DNA of 64,000 nt from an uncultured Veillonellaceae bacterium (lineage in GTDB: Bacteria; Bacillota; Negativicutes; Veillonellales; Dialisteraceae): assembly GCA_958348245.1 (NCBI GenBank), contig CATVYJ010000004.1, forward strand, positions 1 through 64,000, read 5' to 3'. The position numbers were made by a program, and so were the translations under genes. Below, one piece after another: positions 46,227-54,699 of this stretch. The notes beneath the pieces were generated by a model. It made no database searches. It was not told the origin of the DNA and was given only the letters and a program-made list of their open reading frames with translations. The first letter of the stretch is position 1. Every line of letters starts with the position of its first letter.

Positions 46227-46979
46227 TCAGCGCGCCGCTTTCAGCAGGCGGAGCCCCTCCTCGAGGACTTCGCCCACGCTCTCCCGGAAGACCAGCGTGC
46301 ACGACGCATCCCTCGGCGTGGGGTCGCGGTTGATGAGCACCAGCGCGTCCCCGCGGAACTCGTTGATGAAGCCCGCCGCGGGATACACCACGAGGCTCGT
46401 GCCGCCGATGATGAGCATGTCCGCGTGGGAAATTTCATCAAGCGCGCACTGGATGGTGAAGCCGTCCAGCGATTCTTCATAAAGGACCACGTCCGGCTTG
46501 ATGACGCCGCCGCACTCCGGGCAGTGCGGCACGGGCGCGCACAGCGCGAGAAAGTCCTCCATGCCGTATTCCCTTCCGCACTTCTGACAGATGTTCCGCA
46601 GCACCGAGCCGTGAAGCTCCAGCACATTCCTGCTCCCCGCTTTCTGATGCAGGCCGTCGATATTCTGCGTCACCACCGCGGAGAGTTTGCCCATGCGCTC
46701 CAGCTCGGCCAGCGCGTAGTGGGCGTGGTTCGGCTGCGCGCGGAGCATCATCCCTTCGCGCTCTTTGTAGAGCGTGTAAAACTCCACGGGATGCTCCGCG
46801 TAGAAATGATGAGACAGCATCTCCTCCGGCGACCACGGCAGATCCGTCTTCTGCCGGTACAGGCCGTCCTTCCCGCGGAAGTCGGGGATATTCGACTCCG
46901 TAGACACGCCGGCTCCGCCGAAAAACACAATGCGTCGATGCGTGCGGAGCAGCTCCGCAAACCGTTCGATGGGCGTCAT
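46227..46979 (-). CDS. NAD-dependent protein deacylase (sirtuin)
   Basis: 250 residues. NAD-binding GGAGVSTESNIPDFRG near residue 21, catalytic VVTQNIDGLHQKAG near 100 and LELHGSV (catalytic His ~120) are intact. The zinc ribbon has CQKCG and CPECGG. The N-terminal stretch lacks the Tyr/Arg pair typical of class III desuccinylases, suggesting deacetylase use, but that is tentative. The start MTPIER has GGAGGGAATGTC. It lies just upstream of the structured RNA promoter. Confidence 0.93.
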   Translation of the reverse strand: MTPIERFAELLRTHRRIVFFGGAGVSTESNIPDFRGKDGLYRQKTDLPWSPEEMLSHHFYAEHPVEFYTLYKEREGMMLRAQPNHAHYALAELERMGKLSAVVTQNIDGLHQKAGSRNVLELHGSVLRNICQKCGREYGMEDFLALCAPVPHCPECGGVIKPDVVLYEESLDGFTIQCALDEISHADMLIIGGTSLVVYPAAGFINEFRGDALVLINRDPTPRDASCTLVFRESVGEVLEEGLRLLKAAR

Positions 46980-47056
46980 GACATTCCCTCCTCTGCAGAA
47001 AAAATTTCTTCTCTCCGTATTGTAGCATAGACCGCCGCGCGGAGAGAACGCGCCGT

Positions 47057-47085
47057 TTGCCAATCCATGCGGCCCGGCATATAAT
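47057..47085 (+). promoter_or_regulatory. Promoter of the HD-domain gene
   Basis: TTGCCA (47057-47062), 17 bp spacer, TATAAT (47080-47085). Confidence 0.65.
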
Positions 47086-47113
47086 GAAACAAATCAGACA
47101 AAGGAGTGATACC

Positions 47114-47686
47114 ATGAGCCGCCTGACTCTTGAAAAAGCAAAAGAAATCCTCGCGAAACACACCACGCAGCCTTCCCTTTTCGTGCACGCCGCGTGCGTC
47201 TCCGCCGCCATGGGCGCTTTCGCCGAACACTTCGGCGAAGACAAAGACTACTGGGAAGCCATCGGCTGGCTGCACGACGTGGACTACGAAGCCTATCCCT
47301 CGCTCACCGAACACTGCCACCACGTGCGGGAATTTCTCGCGCCGGAAGGCGTCGATGAAGAAGACATCCGCATCATCATCTCTCACGGCTGGGGCATCTG
47401 CACGGACGAAGTGGAGCCCTCCACGCCCATCATGAAAAGTCTCTTCACCGCGGACGAACTCACCGGCCTCATTCACGCCTACGCGCTCATGCGCCCCGAA
47501 GGACTGGACGGCATGACCGTGAAGAGCCTCAAGAAAAAATGGAAAGACAAACACTTCGCCGCGGGCTGCAAGCGCGACGTCATCCAGAAAGGCTTCGACA
47601 TGCTCGGCGAAGACCCGGCCGTCATCATGCAGTGCTGCATCGACGGCATGACCGCTCACAAAGCGGACATCGGCCTCGGCAAATAA
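47114..47686 (+). CDS. HD-domain hydrolase, unknown substrate
   Basis: 190 residues. The HD motif is IGWLHDVDYEAYPS near residue 55, with flanking His in FVHAACVSAAM (~24) and TEHCHHVREFL (~72). Homologues are annotated as metal-dependent phosphohydrolases of uncertain role. AAGGAGTGATACC precedes the ATG. A single gene between its own promoter and terminator. The composition is Lys/Asp-rich, unlike its Arg-rich neighbours. Confidence 0.88.
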   Translation: MSRLTLEKAKEILAKHTTQPSLFVHAACVSAAMGAFAEHFGEDKDYWEAIGWLHDVDYEAYPSLTEHCHHVREFLAPEGVDEEDIRIIISHGWGICTDEVEPSTPIMKSLFTADELTGLIHAYALMRPEGLDGMTVKSLKKKWKDKHFAAGCKRDVIQKGFDMLGEDPAVIMQCCIDGMTAHKADIGLGK

Positions 47687-47698
47687 CGTACGGCAGAA

Positions 47699-47726
47699 AA
47701 GGCAGAAACTCTCTCTGCCTTTTTTC
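47699..47726 (+). terminator. Terminator after the HD-domain gene
   Basis: AAGGCAGA / TCTGCCTT hairpin (47699-47721) followed by T residues. Confidence 0.85.
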
Positions 47727-47757
47727 TGCCTCCCCGTCCCGCGTTCCGCCCGCGCGA

Positions 47758-47786
47758 TTGACAAGCGCGGACGAATCGATTACAAT
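47758..47786 (+). promoter_or_regulatory. Promoter of the tRNA-Pro/tRNA-Arg pair
   Basis: TTGACA (47758-47763), 17 bp spacer, TACAAT (47781-47786), 24 bp before tRNA-Pro. Confidence 0.75.
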
Positions 47787-47809
47787 AAACAGGTACCTGC
47801 AGAAAATCG

Positions 47810-47885
47810 CGGGGCATAGCGCAGTTGGTAGCGCACCTGCTTTGGGAGCAGGGGGTCGCCAGTTCGAGTCCGGCTGCCCCGACCA
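47810..47885 (+). tRNA. tRNA-Pro (anticodon TGG)
   Basis: 76 nt with encoded CCA. Acceptor CGGGGCA/TGCCCCG. The anticodon arm is CCTGC-TTTGGGA-GCAGG and the T-arm TTCGAGT. It reads CCA and wobble Pro codons. Confidence 0.95.
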
Positions 47886-47892
47886 ATGAATT

Positions 47893-47969
<77 letters not shown>

Positions 47970-48015
47970 GAAACAAACGGCACGCGCCGATCCATACAGG
48001 CCGCACAGGCGGAAA

Positions 48016-48045
48016 AAAAGCTGGAACGTTCCGGCTTTTTTCTTT
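48016..48045 (+). terminator. Terminator after the tRNA pair
   Basis: Palindromic hairpin AGCTGGAAC/GTTCCGGCT inside A and T runs. Confidence 0.8.
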
Positions 48046-48102
48046 TGCCTCCGCCGCCCGGAAAATTTCCCGTCGAAAACCGCACAAATGGCAATTCCCC
48101 TC

Positions 48103-48131
48103 TTGAGACACGGGCCGTACATTTATATAAT
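48103..48131 (+). promoter_or_regulatory. Promoter of the small gene at 48236
   Basis: TTGAGA (48103-48108), 17 bp spacer, TATAAT (48126-48131). It implies a ~98-nt leader with GC-rich complementary segments before the ATG. Confidence 0.65.
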
Positions 48132-48235
48132 AACAGTATACGGGTTATTAGTTTTTTCAAATGTGAAAAGGCGCCTCCCGCAGCGGGGAAAGAAGCCCCC
48201 TGCGCGGACGAGCAGAAATGAAAGAAGGATGACAT

Positions 48236-48598
48236 ATGAGACCATGGAAACTGGATCTGATCCGGGAAGAGGGCCAGCCGCTCAAATCCATTACCGCCCG
48301 GCTGTACACGGGCAATAAGTACGTATACCTGTGGGACGAGGCGAAAGGCCCCTCGAAGCTCGCAGTCCTCACGCCGGAGGTCAAACTCGCAGCGGCCTGC
48401 CTGAACGAGTGGAGCCGGGGCCACACGACGGAAGAGACCTTCCGCAAAGCGCAGGACGTCCTGCCCCGCGTCGAAGAAGGCGCCCCGGTCTCCGATCTCT
48501 TTGACGAAGACACTTACGCCGCCGGAGCCGCCGCCCTCGCCTCCGACGACTATCTGCGCAGCATCAAAACGGACAGCACGGCTTCGCCAAAAAAATAA
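48236..48598 (+). CDS. Small protein of unknown function
   Basis: 120 residues, soluble and acidic in its second half (VEEGAPVSDLFDEDTY). There is no signal peptide, membrane segment or motif that I recognise. The first part (WKLDLIREEGQPLKSITARL) looks like a small beta/alpha domain. It has its own promoter, a GAAGGATGACAT ribosome site and a terminator, which supports a real gene. It sits between the tRNA pair and the trailer end of the CRISPR array but is transcribed towards it. No defence role can be read from the sequence. Confidence 0.7.
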   Translation: MRPWKLDLIREEGQPLKSITARLYTGNKYVYLWDEAKGPSKLAVLTPEVKLAAACLNEWSRGHTTEETFRKAQDVLPRVEEGAPVSDLFDEDTYAAGAAALASDDYLRSIKTDSTASPKK

Positions 48599-48608
48599 CG
48601 CCAATGAA

Positions 48609-48638
48609 AAAGAGCCCCCGCGCGGGGCTTTTTCTTTT
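48609..48638 (+). terminator. Terminator after the small gene
   Basis: AGCCCCCGCGCGGGGCT hairpin inside AAAA and TTTTTCTTTT. It also lies beyond the trailer end of the CRISPR array and could act on its minus-strand transcript. Confidence 0.75.
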
Positions 48639-48663
48639 GCTCAATATCAATACCTGCAACGAA

Positions 48664-49886
48664 GTACCAGTTTACCTGTATCCATCAGCCATCTAAAACA
48701 TATGCCGCGAAAACTCCTTGGCGCAAGCTGTATCAGTTTACCTATATCCAACAGAAATCTAAAACCGCCACGGTGCGCAGGAGTTTCCTGTCGCTGTATC
48801 AGTTTACCTATATCCAACAGAAATCTAAAACAGCGATGGCCGTGTTACAGGCCGCCGGAATGTATCAGTTTACCTATATCCAACAGAAATCTAAAACCCA
48901 TGCCGCCATGCGTCAATCCGTCATGCCGTATCAGTTTACCTATATCCAACAGAAATCTAAAACCTTTATCCGTGTAGCTTCGATTACTTAACGTATCAGT
49001 TTACCTATATCCAACAGAAATCTAAAACCACGCGTTTACATTTGAAACATCCCCCCCAGTATCAGTTTACCTATATCCAACAGAAATCTAAAACTCTATA
49101 AGGCGCGACATTTCCGCGCTATTGGTATCAGTTTACCTATATCCAACAGAAATCTAAAACCTTTGATTAATATATATAAGCAAGAAAAAAGTATCAGTTT
49201 ACCTATATCCAACAGAAATCTAAAACTCTGTTTTGCGTGATGTTGTTGGTACTGCTGTATCAGTTTACCTATATCCAACAGAAATCTAAAACTGTATAAT
49301 TAGGGGAATTGTCCCGCCGAATGTATCAGTTTACCTATATCCAACAGAAATCTAAAACATCAACAACGGGAATATATTTTTTCGTCTTGTATCAGTTTAC
49401 CTATATCCAACAGAAATCTAAAACATATCTTTTGCAAGTTTCGCCTGTCGCTTCGTATCAGTTTACCTATATCCAACAGAAATCTAAAACTCGGCGTAGA
49501 GGGCATGAGCATTTACGGCCGTATCAGTTTACCTATATCCAACAGAAATCTAAAACCAAAATCCTCGCTAATCGACAGGTCGGGGCGTATCAGTTTACCT
49601 ATATCCAACAGAAATCTAAAACGTCCGATGAAGCCGATAGGACGCTCGCAGAGTATCAGTTTACCTATATCCAACAGAAATCTAAAACTGATGCCTGTAT
49701 CATATCATTGACACCCCTGTATCAGTTTACCTATATCCAACAGAAATCTAAAACTAACGGCCATGCGCTCCCTTTCCGTTATGTGTATCAGTTTACCTAT
49801 ATCCAACAGAAATCTAAAACTGCGTTTCAGATTCCGAAAAAGCGTCCGCGGTATCAGTTTACCTATATCCAACAGAAATCTAAAAC
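48664..49886 (-). CRISPR. Type II CRISPR array, 19 repeats and 18 spacers
   Basis: Repeats are 36 bp, identical at 48730-49886, with 30-bp spacers (one of 29 bp, 48964-48992). In transcript orientation each repeat starts GTTTTAGATTTCTGTTGG and ends AAACTGATAC, the GTTTTAG start typical of Cas9 systems. The repeat at 48664-48699 carries several changes, marking the old (trailer) end. The newest end abuts cas2 at 49886, so transcription runs from 49886 down to 48664. No spacer obviously matches this window. Confidence 0.98.
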
Positions 49887-49895
49887 CTTAAACTC

Positions 49896-49924
49896 ATTAT
49901 AGCAGAGCTTCTTTTACAGTACAA
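49896..49924 (-). promoter_or_regulatory. CRISPR array promoter overlapping the cas2 stop codon
   Basis: On the minus strand: TTGTAC (49924-49919), 17 bp spacer, TGC-TATAAT (-10 at 49901-49896). The -35 lies in the last cas2 codons, and the start site falls just before the first repeat. The leader is only 27 bp long. Confidence 0.65.
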
Positions 49925-50222
49925 TCAGCTCTTTGTCTTTCAGGTGTTCCTCCATGGCTGTAGGCTTTCCCAGCAGGATCATCATCTGCGCATACTGTTT
50001 TTCCGTGACGAGCAGTGCGCGCACCTGCCCTTCCGGCGGGAGCCGTCCTTTCAGGCGGGCAATATACTTCGCCGCATCGTCTCGATTCCGTGCAATGCGG
50101 CAGTATACTGAATACTGCAACATATCATATCCGTCGCCGAGCAGGTATTTCCGGAAGGCCACATAATTTTTCTTGTCCCGCGCCGTGGTCGTGGGCAGGT
50201 CAAAAAACACCATAAGACGCAT
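49914..50222 (-). CDS. cas2: CRISPR-associated endoribonuclease Cas2
   Basis: 102 residues, ferredoxin-like. MRLMVFFDLPTTTARDKKNY carries the conserved Asp. YSVYCRIARNRDDAAKY and VRALLVTEKQYAQM follow. Cas2 bridges two Cas1 dimers for spacer acquisition. The ATG at 50222 overlaps the cas1 stop (TGATG); an in-frame ATG four codons earlier is possible. No csn2 or cas4 is present, which makes the locus type II-C. Confidence 0.95.
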   Translation of the reverse strand: MRLMVFFDLPTTTARDKKNYVAFRKYLLGDGYDMLQYSVYCRIARNRDDAAKYIARLKGRLPPEGQVRALLVTEKQYAQMMILLGKPTAMEEHLKDKELIVL

Positions 50223-51145
50223 CAGTCTGGACATCCCCGTATCATTTCCTTGTAAACCCATGAAGTCAACACGGGAGGGATAAAAAGCGATGCATCCACC
50301 TTCTCTACCGCCGCAGTGAAGCTCTTCACATACCGAGCCATGACGTTCCGCACTTTCATGTGCGCGCCGTCATAGTCCATTTCCAGATTGACCAGTCCCA
50401 CGAGCTGCCGCCTCTGTCCTGCGGTAAGAGTTTCCTCCAGTTCCCCGTGATGAAGGTCCGCCCACATATCCACAATGGGGCGAAAGGGTTCCATGAGATC
50501 GTCTCCAAGATTAAACGGATTGGTCGGTCCGATATGATGGATGCCCAGTGGCGGATAGTATCCGAAGAGGTAGAGCGTCTTTACCATGGATGACCGCAGG
50601 ATGGCATAGCCGTAGTTCAGGGCATGATTCACTCCGTCGTCTTCCATGCGGAGAAACTGCGAACCGAATAGCTGACGGAAATACAGTTTCGCGCCGATGC
50701 CTTCCCGGTTCCCGCTGTCGCCTTCAGCTACTTCCTCCGCCAGTTCCCGAATCCGGTTTGCGGCAGCGCTGCCGGGGCAGCAGCAGTCGAGCGCTGCGGC
50801 CTGACTGCACAGTTTCGCCCGCACGACGCGGTCCCACAGGGCATCCTTCTGTCCCTGCGTGAGCGCCACCTGCCGGGCGGCCACCGTATAGGGTCGATAG
50901 TGCACCAGCTCCGGATAGATGACCGATGACGGCAGATGCTTCTCATCACATACCACGATATGCGCCCCTGCCCGGGTCAGCTCTGTGATGGCCGCCGTTG
51001 TGACAGCGGTCTGCTGGTTATCCAGTACGATGCAGTACAAATCGTCGATGGGTACGGGCACGGTCTTTCCAAGCCGGGTGATGCGCAGCACATGATGGAC
51101 GACGCTCAGCCGTTCCCCTTCTTCGACGATAAGGGTGCGAAACAC
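50222..51145 (-). CDS. cas1: CRISPR-associated integrase Cas1 (type II)
   Basis: 307 residues. Metal ligands are in EGIGAKLYFRQLFG (Glu ~149), GYYPPLGIHHIGPTNPFNLG (His ~205) and DDLMEPFRPIVD (Glu/Asp ~220). The start is GTG with AAGGAGGG; it overlaps the 3' end of cas9 by 40 bp, so translation is coupled. It forms the acquisition complex with Cas2. Confidence 0.96.
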   Translation of the reverse strand: MFRTLIVEEGERLSVVHHVLRITRLGKTVPVPIDDLYCIVLDNQQTAVTTAAITELTRAGAHIVVCDEKHLPSSVIYPELVHYRPYTVAARQVALTQGQKDALWDRVVRAKLCSQAAALDCCCPGSAAANRIRELAEEVAEGDSGNREGIGAKLYFRQLFGSQFLRMEDDGVNHALNYGYAILRSSMVKTLYLFGYYPPLGIHHIGPTNPFNLGDDLMEPFRPIVDMWADLHHGELEETLTAGQRRQLVGLVNLEMDYDGAHMKVRNVMARYVKSFTAAVEKVDASLFIPPVLTSWVYKEMIRGCPD

Positions 51146-54100
51146 GGGAATCCCTCCTTTGTTTCATCTATACAACCACCCTTTTGTCCTAACAATGATA
51201 CTGCGTATTTTTGCACAGTTGTACCCGGTCCTAATGAAATATCAATAGAATTACTTTTATTAACTTCTTTGACATAAGTTCTGTTATTATTGATATTTTT
51301 AACCGCTTGATAGAATCCGGAGAAAGATAATGTATTTTTTCTGCTAACCTCTATATAGTCATTTTTGTATAAATATGTCATATGCTGGACATAATCTGCT
51401 GGCAATGGTCGAAGCAAATAGAGTTTCCCGTTTTCTTTTTTCATATCTACATAACGGATTCCCCAAATACGAGTTTTTCCTTTTGAATCTTTATATAACT
51501 CTGCACAATAAGTCTTTGGCATCCCCAATATACTGTAATTATTTCCTCTAATATACTTTTTATAATAATTGCTTACAGTTTGTTCTTTCACAGAAACCTT
51601 GCGCACCACTTGTCCCGCTGTCGTGAGGAAAGCATCCATACCATGGGCATCCAGATACTGCTGCACCGTATAGCTGTCTGCCTGCCCGTCCAGCGCAGTA
51701 TGAAGCGCATCGAGAAGCGCTCCATCCGTGGTATACAGATTTGGCAGGTCTTTCTTTTTGACTGAGCCGATGGCGCGGCGGCTGATTTTCCACATATCCC
51801 CGTCGATTTCCATAAGGCGTATGGGATTGGAATCCGCTACGGCCCCGCGGAACCGTCTTTCCGGTTTGATAGAGGTGATGGGCTGGTACGGCGGCAGAAT
51901 AAAATCGCCGCATCCCCCGTAGTACAGCTCCACTTCATGCTGAAATTCTTCTGCCGTGCGCGTATCGCCTTCAGCGGGACCGAAGCGCAGGTCCACTTCC
52001 TGCCGGAGCCCAGGCACAACGGAAGGCACCGCCGCCGTGTTCTGGAGTCGCGCCCTTGCCAGCTCAGCGTCCATGTGATAATAGCCAGAAAGCTGCTTCA
52101 CGCAGCCGACCAGCATTCGCTGGTAAGCCATGCTTTCCGTCCCGCCGAAATGCCGCTGCACCTGACGCAGCTTTTCGTAGTCCATGGCCAGCACCGCCGC
52201 CGCTTCCGTCAGATTGGCGATGATGACCGCATCGGCTGCGTGATTCAGGTAATTTCCGCGGTTCTTTTCTTCGCTTCCCCAGGTGTCCCGATTCAGCCAT
52301 TCTTTGCGGAACCGGCTCGTAATATGCCCGCGGATGCCATACACTTTCGGGCTGCCTGCCAGATGATGTTTCAGCAGTCCCACCACATATTTTGTGATAT
52401 ACCGCGTGTCGTTGATGTTGCGGGATTTCCACCCGTTCAGAACTTCCGCCGCTTTATCGCCATAGATGCTTTCCAGATGGAGATACTGGTACTTTCTCTG
52501 GCTGATGGGATGCGATTTCCGCCGGTAGGCCGCTTTCACCCGCGCCAGGAACGCTTCCCGTTTCTCTCCTTTCAGATACATGAGCGGCGTCTGCTGCCGC
52601 TTGCTCTGATTTTCCGAACCGAGCACAAGCGCCTTATTGTGAATGGTATTGTCCAGAATCAGGGAATAGGGTACGATGTGGTCCACTTCATACTCGTGAT
52701 TGTTGAGAATCAGCGCTCTCTTCAAATCCAGCGGCTCGCCGCTGTAGAGACACTTTCCTTCCTGCTGGCAATATAGTTTATACCGCTCGATCTGCGGCCC
52801 CTTGACTTCCGCCGGGTCGCACTGAAGGATTTCGGCCACTTTCCTGCGGATGGCCTCGTTCTCTTTTTCGTTGGCTTTTTTCAACCTGTCCAGCCGCTGC
52901 CGCTCTACGTAGCTCCGGGCAACGTCGTCCGCCACTTCCACATTGATATAGTCCGGCGTGCCATATACGCGGATGAGCGCGTTCAGGATTTTCCGCGTCT
53001 CGTTGATGGATCGGAGCACCACCGGATTGTCTTTCAGATCTTCGTCCCGGGACAGCACGTCCGGCGGCAGGAGAAGTGTCTTTTTGATTTCCTCCTGTTC
53101 GAGGGCTCTCTTTTCCCGGCCCCACTGAAAGTTGCCGTAAATATCGCCATCCAGAAAAGCTTCTACAGCATCGGCCATATGATGATACGACACGCCGCTC
53201 GTGCCGGACAGACGGAGCCCTTTCAACAATGTCCAGAATGTGTCGTTCACCGGAATGCCAAGCGTCTCCGCCAGCGTTTTCATGCGCCGCAGTTCCTCTA
53301 CACGGCGGCGCGGCGTCTGATAGCTGGACAGCGTATCTCCCAGCTGATTCAGAAAAGACAATGGTTCTCGTTCTGTCCAGCAGTCCTTGTTTTCTATCAT
53401 GGTTTCCCAGGAGAGTCCCGCCTTCTCTGCCGCCTTTTTGATCAGACGGATATAGCGGAAGGATTTGGTCAGTGTGGTGTCCACATCTTTTGCGCCAAGC
53501 AAAGTCAGACGCAGAGGTTTCAACAGTTTTTCCGCCTGCTTCCGGGTGAGACTTCCTTCTTTCATGATAGCTTCAATCAGCCGCTGCGCAGCTTCCTTCG
53601 TGAGTCCTGCTTCTCCGGTTTCTTCATTGACATAGCGATACTGTGAGAAAGCGTTCACCGCTGCATAGAGATCACCCAGTACGGTATTCCGGAATCCCCG
53701 CTTTTCCTCCGGATAGAACCGGCACATACCAAGGGTGTCCAGAAAACCTTTGTACCGTCTGTTTTCATCCTGCGAATCCCCCGGCCCGTCTTCAAAATCA
53801 CGCTGGCGGAATATAATGTCCAGAATATGTAAAATGCGCTCTTCCGTCAGTTCCGGGCAGTGAACCGCCTGCCGTTCCAGTATCAGCTGCGCCTCGTCCT
53901 GAAAATGTTTCCGCCGCACCACAAGCCGGTCTTTTCCCTTGTAATCGTGATTGCGGAAATTATACTGTCCGGAATCAGACATGACGTAGTTCTCGCGGAT
54001 ATACTGCGAAACGGTGCGGCACCCGCTCTCCTGGAATTTCCGGTCAAAGCTGTCTGCGGCCTCCAGCATGCCCCGCTCTTCATCCAGTTTTGCCTGTTCC

Positions 54101-54576
54101 TCTTTTGTCGCGCCATCTTCCTCCAGCTCTGTATCTTCAGACGTCTGTGCCCGTTCCTCCGGCTCATAAAAATCCCGATATCCTCGATGGTTGCAGAAAT
54201 GAATCAATATCCGCAGCAGGTCTTCCCGGCTCACCGGTTCTTCCGCCGCCCGGCATTTCAGTGCGACCATGCGCGTTTCCGGTGTTTCCGAAGCGGCGCG
54301 GATTTCGCCGTCTTTCAGAAAACGGATGTATTTCAGATAATTTTTCAGAATATCTTTGCGCGAACGGCGGCGGCGCAGCGTCCGGCGGATATGACGAAAT
54401 CCGCGCCGTTCCTGACTGGTGCGGTCTTTCCCGTTATTCTTTTCCCCGGATTCAAAAATCCGGGTGCCAAAACTTTCAATTCGTCCATTTCTCCCCTGTT
54501 CGTCCGTAGAGATGACTGCCCAACCCACGGAGCCAATGCCGATGTCCAGTCCCAGACGGTAAATTCGCTTTCCCAT
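51106..54576 (-). CDS. cas9: CRISPR-associated endonuclease Cas9 (type II-C)
   Basis: 1156 residues, the II-C size range. RuvC-I: LGLDIGIGSVGWAV with Asp 11. The Arg-rich bridge helix is RRGFRHIRRTLRRRRSRK (~60-80). RuvC-II: YINVEVADDVARS with Glu near 547. HNH: YEVDHIVPYSLIL with the DH pair near 628 and NKALVLGSENQSK. RuvC-III: LNHAADAVIIA with His and Asp near 779. A C-terminal WED/PAM-interacting region follows. All catalytic residues are present, so it should be active. The start is chosen for GCAGGAGGCAG before the ATG; an upstream in-frame Met would add 24 residues. It is divergent from the tracrRNA. Confidence 0.97.
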   Translation of the reverse strand: MGKRIYRLGLDIGIGSVGWAVISTDEQGRNGRIESFGTRIFESGEKNNGKDRTSQERRGFRHIRRTLRRRRSRKDILKNYLKYIRFLKDGEIRAASETPETRMVALKCRAAEEPVSREDLLRILIHFCNHRGYRDFYEPEERAQTSEDTELEEDGATKEEQAKLDEERGMLEAADSFDRKFQESGCRTVSQYIRENYVMSDSGQYNFRNHDYKGKDRLVVRRKHFQDEAQLILERQAVHCPELTEERILHILDIIFRQRDFEDGPGDSQDENRRYKGFLDTLGMCRFYPEEKRGFRNTVLGDLYAAVNAFSQYRYVNEETGEAGLTKEAAQRLIEAIMKEGSLTRKQAEKLLKPLRLTLLGAKDVDTTLTKSFRYIRLIKKAAEKAGLSWETMIENKDCWTEREPLSFLNQLGDTLSSYQTPRRRVEELRRMKTLAETLGIPVNDTFWTLLKGLRLSGTSGVSYHHMADAVEAFLDGDIYGNFQWGREKRALEQEEIKKTLLLPPDVLSRDEDLKDNPVVLRSINETRKILNALIRVYGTPDYINVEVADDVARSYVERQRLDRLKKANEKENEAIRRKVAEILQCDPAEVKGPQIERYKLYCQQEGKCLYSGEPLDLKRALILNNHEYEVDHIVPYSLILDNTIHNKALVLGSENQSKRQQTPLMYLKGEKREAFLARVKAAYRRKSHPISQRKYQYLHLESIYGDKAAEVLNGWKSRNINDTRYITKYVVGLLKHHLAGSPKVYGIRGHITSRFRKEWLNRDTWGSEEKNRGNYLNHAADAVIIANLTEAAAVLAMDYEKLRQVQRHFGGTESMAYQRMLVGCVKQLSGYYHMDAELARARLQNTAAVPSVVPGLRQEVDLRFGPAEGDTRTAEEFQHEVELYYGGCGDFILPPYQPITSIKPERRFRGAVADSNPIRLMEIDGDMWKISRRAIGSVKKKDLPNLYTTDGALLDALHTALDGQADSYTVQQYLDAHGMDAFLTTAGQVVRKVSVKEQTVSNYYKKYIRGNNYSILGMPKTYCAELYKDSKGKTRIWGIRYVDMKKENGKLYLLRPLPADYVQHMTYLYKNDYIEVSRKNTLSFSGFYQAVKNINNNRTYVKEVNKSNSIDISLGPGTTVQKYAVSLLGQKGGCIDETKEGFPCFAPLSSKKGNG

Positions 54577-54618
54577 TTTACTGCCTCCTGCATATCTCAA
54601 TGAATCGTTTTTCTTTCT

Positions 54619-54648
54619 ATTATACCTATCTCGTAATTCTATCCGCAA
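54619..54648 (-). promoter_or_regulatory. Promoter of cas9-cas1-cas2
   Basis: On the minus strand: TTGCGG (54648-54643), 18 bp spacer, TATAAT (54624-54619), 42 bp before the cas9 ATG. It is 17 bp from the -35 of the divergent tracrRNA promoter. Confidence 0.6.
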
Positions 54649-54664
54649 CTATAAAGATAAAGTC

Positions 54665-54693
54665 TTGATTTCTTTTTGCTGTTCCATTATACT
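54665..54693 (+). promoter_or_regulatory. Promoter of the tracrRNA
   Basis: TTGATT (54665-54670), 17 bp spacer, TATACT (54688-54693). The predicted start is near 54700. An inverted repeat CTAAG/CTTAG (54692-54707) spans the start site. Confidence 0.65.
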
Positions 54694-54699
54694 AAGTAT

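Noticed and set aside
49755..49784. Spacer with complementary ends (TAACG...CGTTA)
   Set aside because: Five-base complementarity in 30 bp is expected by chance, and the other spacers do not share it.
48501..49902. Reading frames with repeated ISLPISNRNLK or YQFTYIQQKSKT units
   Set aside because: These are translations of the CRISPR repeats and spacers, not a repeat protein.
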